A DNA stretch of 7,134 nt from Tissierellia bacterium (GTDB lineage: Bacteria > Bacillota > Clostridia > Tissierellales > Sedimentibacteraceae). The notes under the pieces were generated by a model, which worked only from the letters and a program-made list of their open reading frames with translations, was not told the origin of the DNA and searched no databases. Below, in pieces: positions 6,460 to 7,134 of this stretch; the stretch's first letter is position 1; every line of letters starts with the position of its first letter. Where the stretch lies: NCBI GenBank assembly GCA_028700795.1, contig JAQVRY010000070.1, positions 1 to 7,134 of the forward strand, read 5' to 3'. A program made the position numbers and the translations under genes.

Positions 6460-7134
6460 ATGAGACTTGTATATTGTGTTGAAGATGAGGCAGGTATAAG
6501 AGAATTAATTACACTTTCACTTAGCACTGCAGATTTTAAAGTAAAAGGATTTGATGATGCCACATCATTTTATGCTGAACTGGAAAATAAGCTGCCAGAT
6601 TTAATATTACTTGATTTAATGCTTCCTAAGATTGATGGAATGACAATCTTAAAGAAGTTGAAGGAAAATGACGAATACAAGAGAATACCTGTCATAATTC
6701 TTACTGCTAAGTCCTTGGAGTTAGATAAGGTAAAGGGATTGGAATCTGGAGCAGATGATTTCATAACCAAGCCTTTTGGAGTACTGGAACTTATCGCAAG
6801 GGTTAAGGCTGTCCTGAGACGTTCTGAAAAGAAGGTTGAAGAGCCACTCCAATACAAGAATTTAGTGCTGAATTATAATAAGAGAACTTTGCATTATATG
6901 GATAAGCCTGTAATACTGACATATAAAGAATTTGAATTACTTCATTACTTGATGTTAAACAACGGAATAGTTCTGTCAAGAAATAAAATTCTGCAGGAAA
7001 TCTGGGGCTATGATTATGAAGGCGAAACGAGAACTGTTGACATGCACATTAAAACCATAAGACAGAAACTTGAGGAAGTAGGTTGTGTAAACTATATTGC
7101 TACAGTAAGAAGTGCAGGCTATAAATTAGAGGAG
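6460..7134 (+). CDS. phoB: PhoB/PhoP-type response regulator (3' end beyond window)
   Basis: This OmpR-family response regulator likely controls the Pho regulon and binds the Pho box before pstS. The receiver domain (1-120) has acidic residues E8 and D9, phosphoacceptor D52 in LLDLMLP, T82 and K104 in TKPF. The C-terminal winged helix (about 128-225) has LTYKEFELL (153-161), RNKILQEIWGYD (174-185), the recognition helix starting RTVDMHIKTIR (191-201), and the wing RSAGYKL (217-223). The frame is open through 225 codons to the last base with no stop. Since the family ends soon after GYKL, probably only a few codons are missing. It starts 1 base after the phoU stop, with GGGAG (6446-6450) 9 bases upstream. 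The partner kinase is not in the window. A phosphate role is inferred from context; the fold alone fits many OmpR-type regulators. Confidence 0.88.
   Translation, partial: MRLVYCVEDEAGIRELITLSLSTADFKVKGFDDATSFYAELENKLPDLILLDLMLPKIDGMTILKKLKENDEYKRIPVIILTAKSLELDKVKGLESGADDFITKPFGVLELIARVKAVLRRSEKKVEEPLQYKNLVLNYNKRTLHYMDKPVILTYKEFELLHYLMLNNGIVLSRNKILQEIWGYDYEGETRTVDMHIKTIRQKLEEVGCVNYIATVRSAGYKLEE

Noticed and set aside
6570..6857. Reverse-strand open frame of 95 codons
   Set aside because: It lies wholly opposite the receiver domain of the response regulator, which has all the expected catalytic residues. The serine-rich translation looks like a shadow.
1..7134. CRISPR array, tRNA, rRNA, or a novel defence or mobile gene system
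   Set aside because: No regularly spaced repeats beyond those listed and no cloverleaf or rRNA-like segments were seen. All long frames belong to a signalling protein and a standard phosphate operon.

Overview
The window is AT-rich, with strong AAGGAGG-type ribosome binding sites, a lipoprotein-type PstS and Firmicutes-like protein sequences. This points to a low-GC Gram-positive anaerobe of the class Clostridia. That assignment is inferred from composition and protein style; I cannot name a genus.

Layout. Positions 1-181 are a non-coding leader with a near-consensus sigma-A promoter (43-71). It also holds a C-rich/G-rich hairpin that resembles the right end of an IS200/IS605 element, and a strong Shine-Dalgarno that selects a TTG start at 182. 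Positions 182-2284 encode a 700-residue cytoplasmic TPR-GAF-GGDEF protein, a probable diguanylate cyclase with intact catalytic and inhibitory sites. Positions 2285-2410 are a 126-base intergenic region with two perfect TTTACA direct repeats 11 bases apart (a Pho box), followed by a run of ten T. From 2411 to the end of the window, six genes lie on the same strand with gaps of at most 13 bases or short overlaps: pstS, pstC, pstA, pstB, phoU and a PhoB/PhoP-type response regulator. The regulator is still open at the last base.

How the genes work together. PstS captures phosphate outside the membrane, PstC and PstA form the channel, and PstB drives it with ATP. PhoU links transporter state to phosphate signalling, and the response regulator is the likely protein that binds the Pho box in front of pstS, which would close a feedback loop. 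The partner histidine kinase (PhoR) is not in the window and would be expected just downstream. The GGDEF gene has its own promoter and no convincing terminator after it. Whether it is functionally tied to phosphate is unknown.

The most notable observation is that PstS is circularly permuted. The half carrying the SGT phosphate-binding motif, normally C-terminal, comes first after the lipoprotein signal. The half carrying the GST motif, normally N-terminal, comes second. I recall similar permuted substrate-binding proteins in other Clostridia, so this may be a recognised but little-described lineage rather than a new one. Apart from this, the region is an ordinary phosphate-uptake operon.
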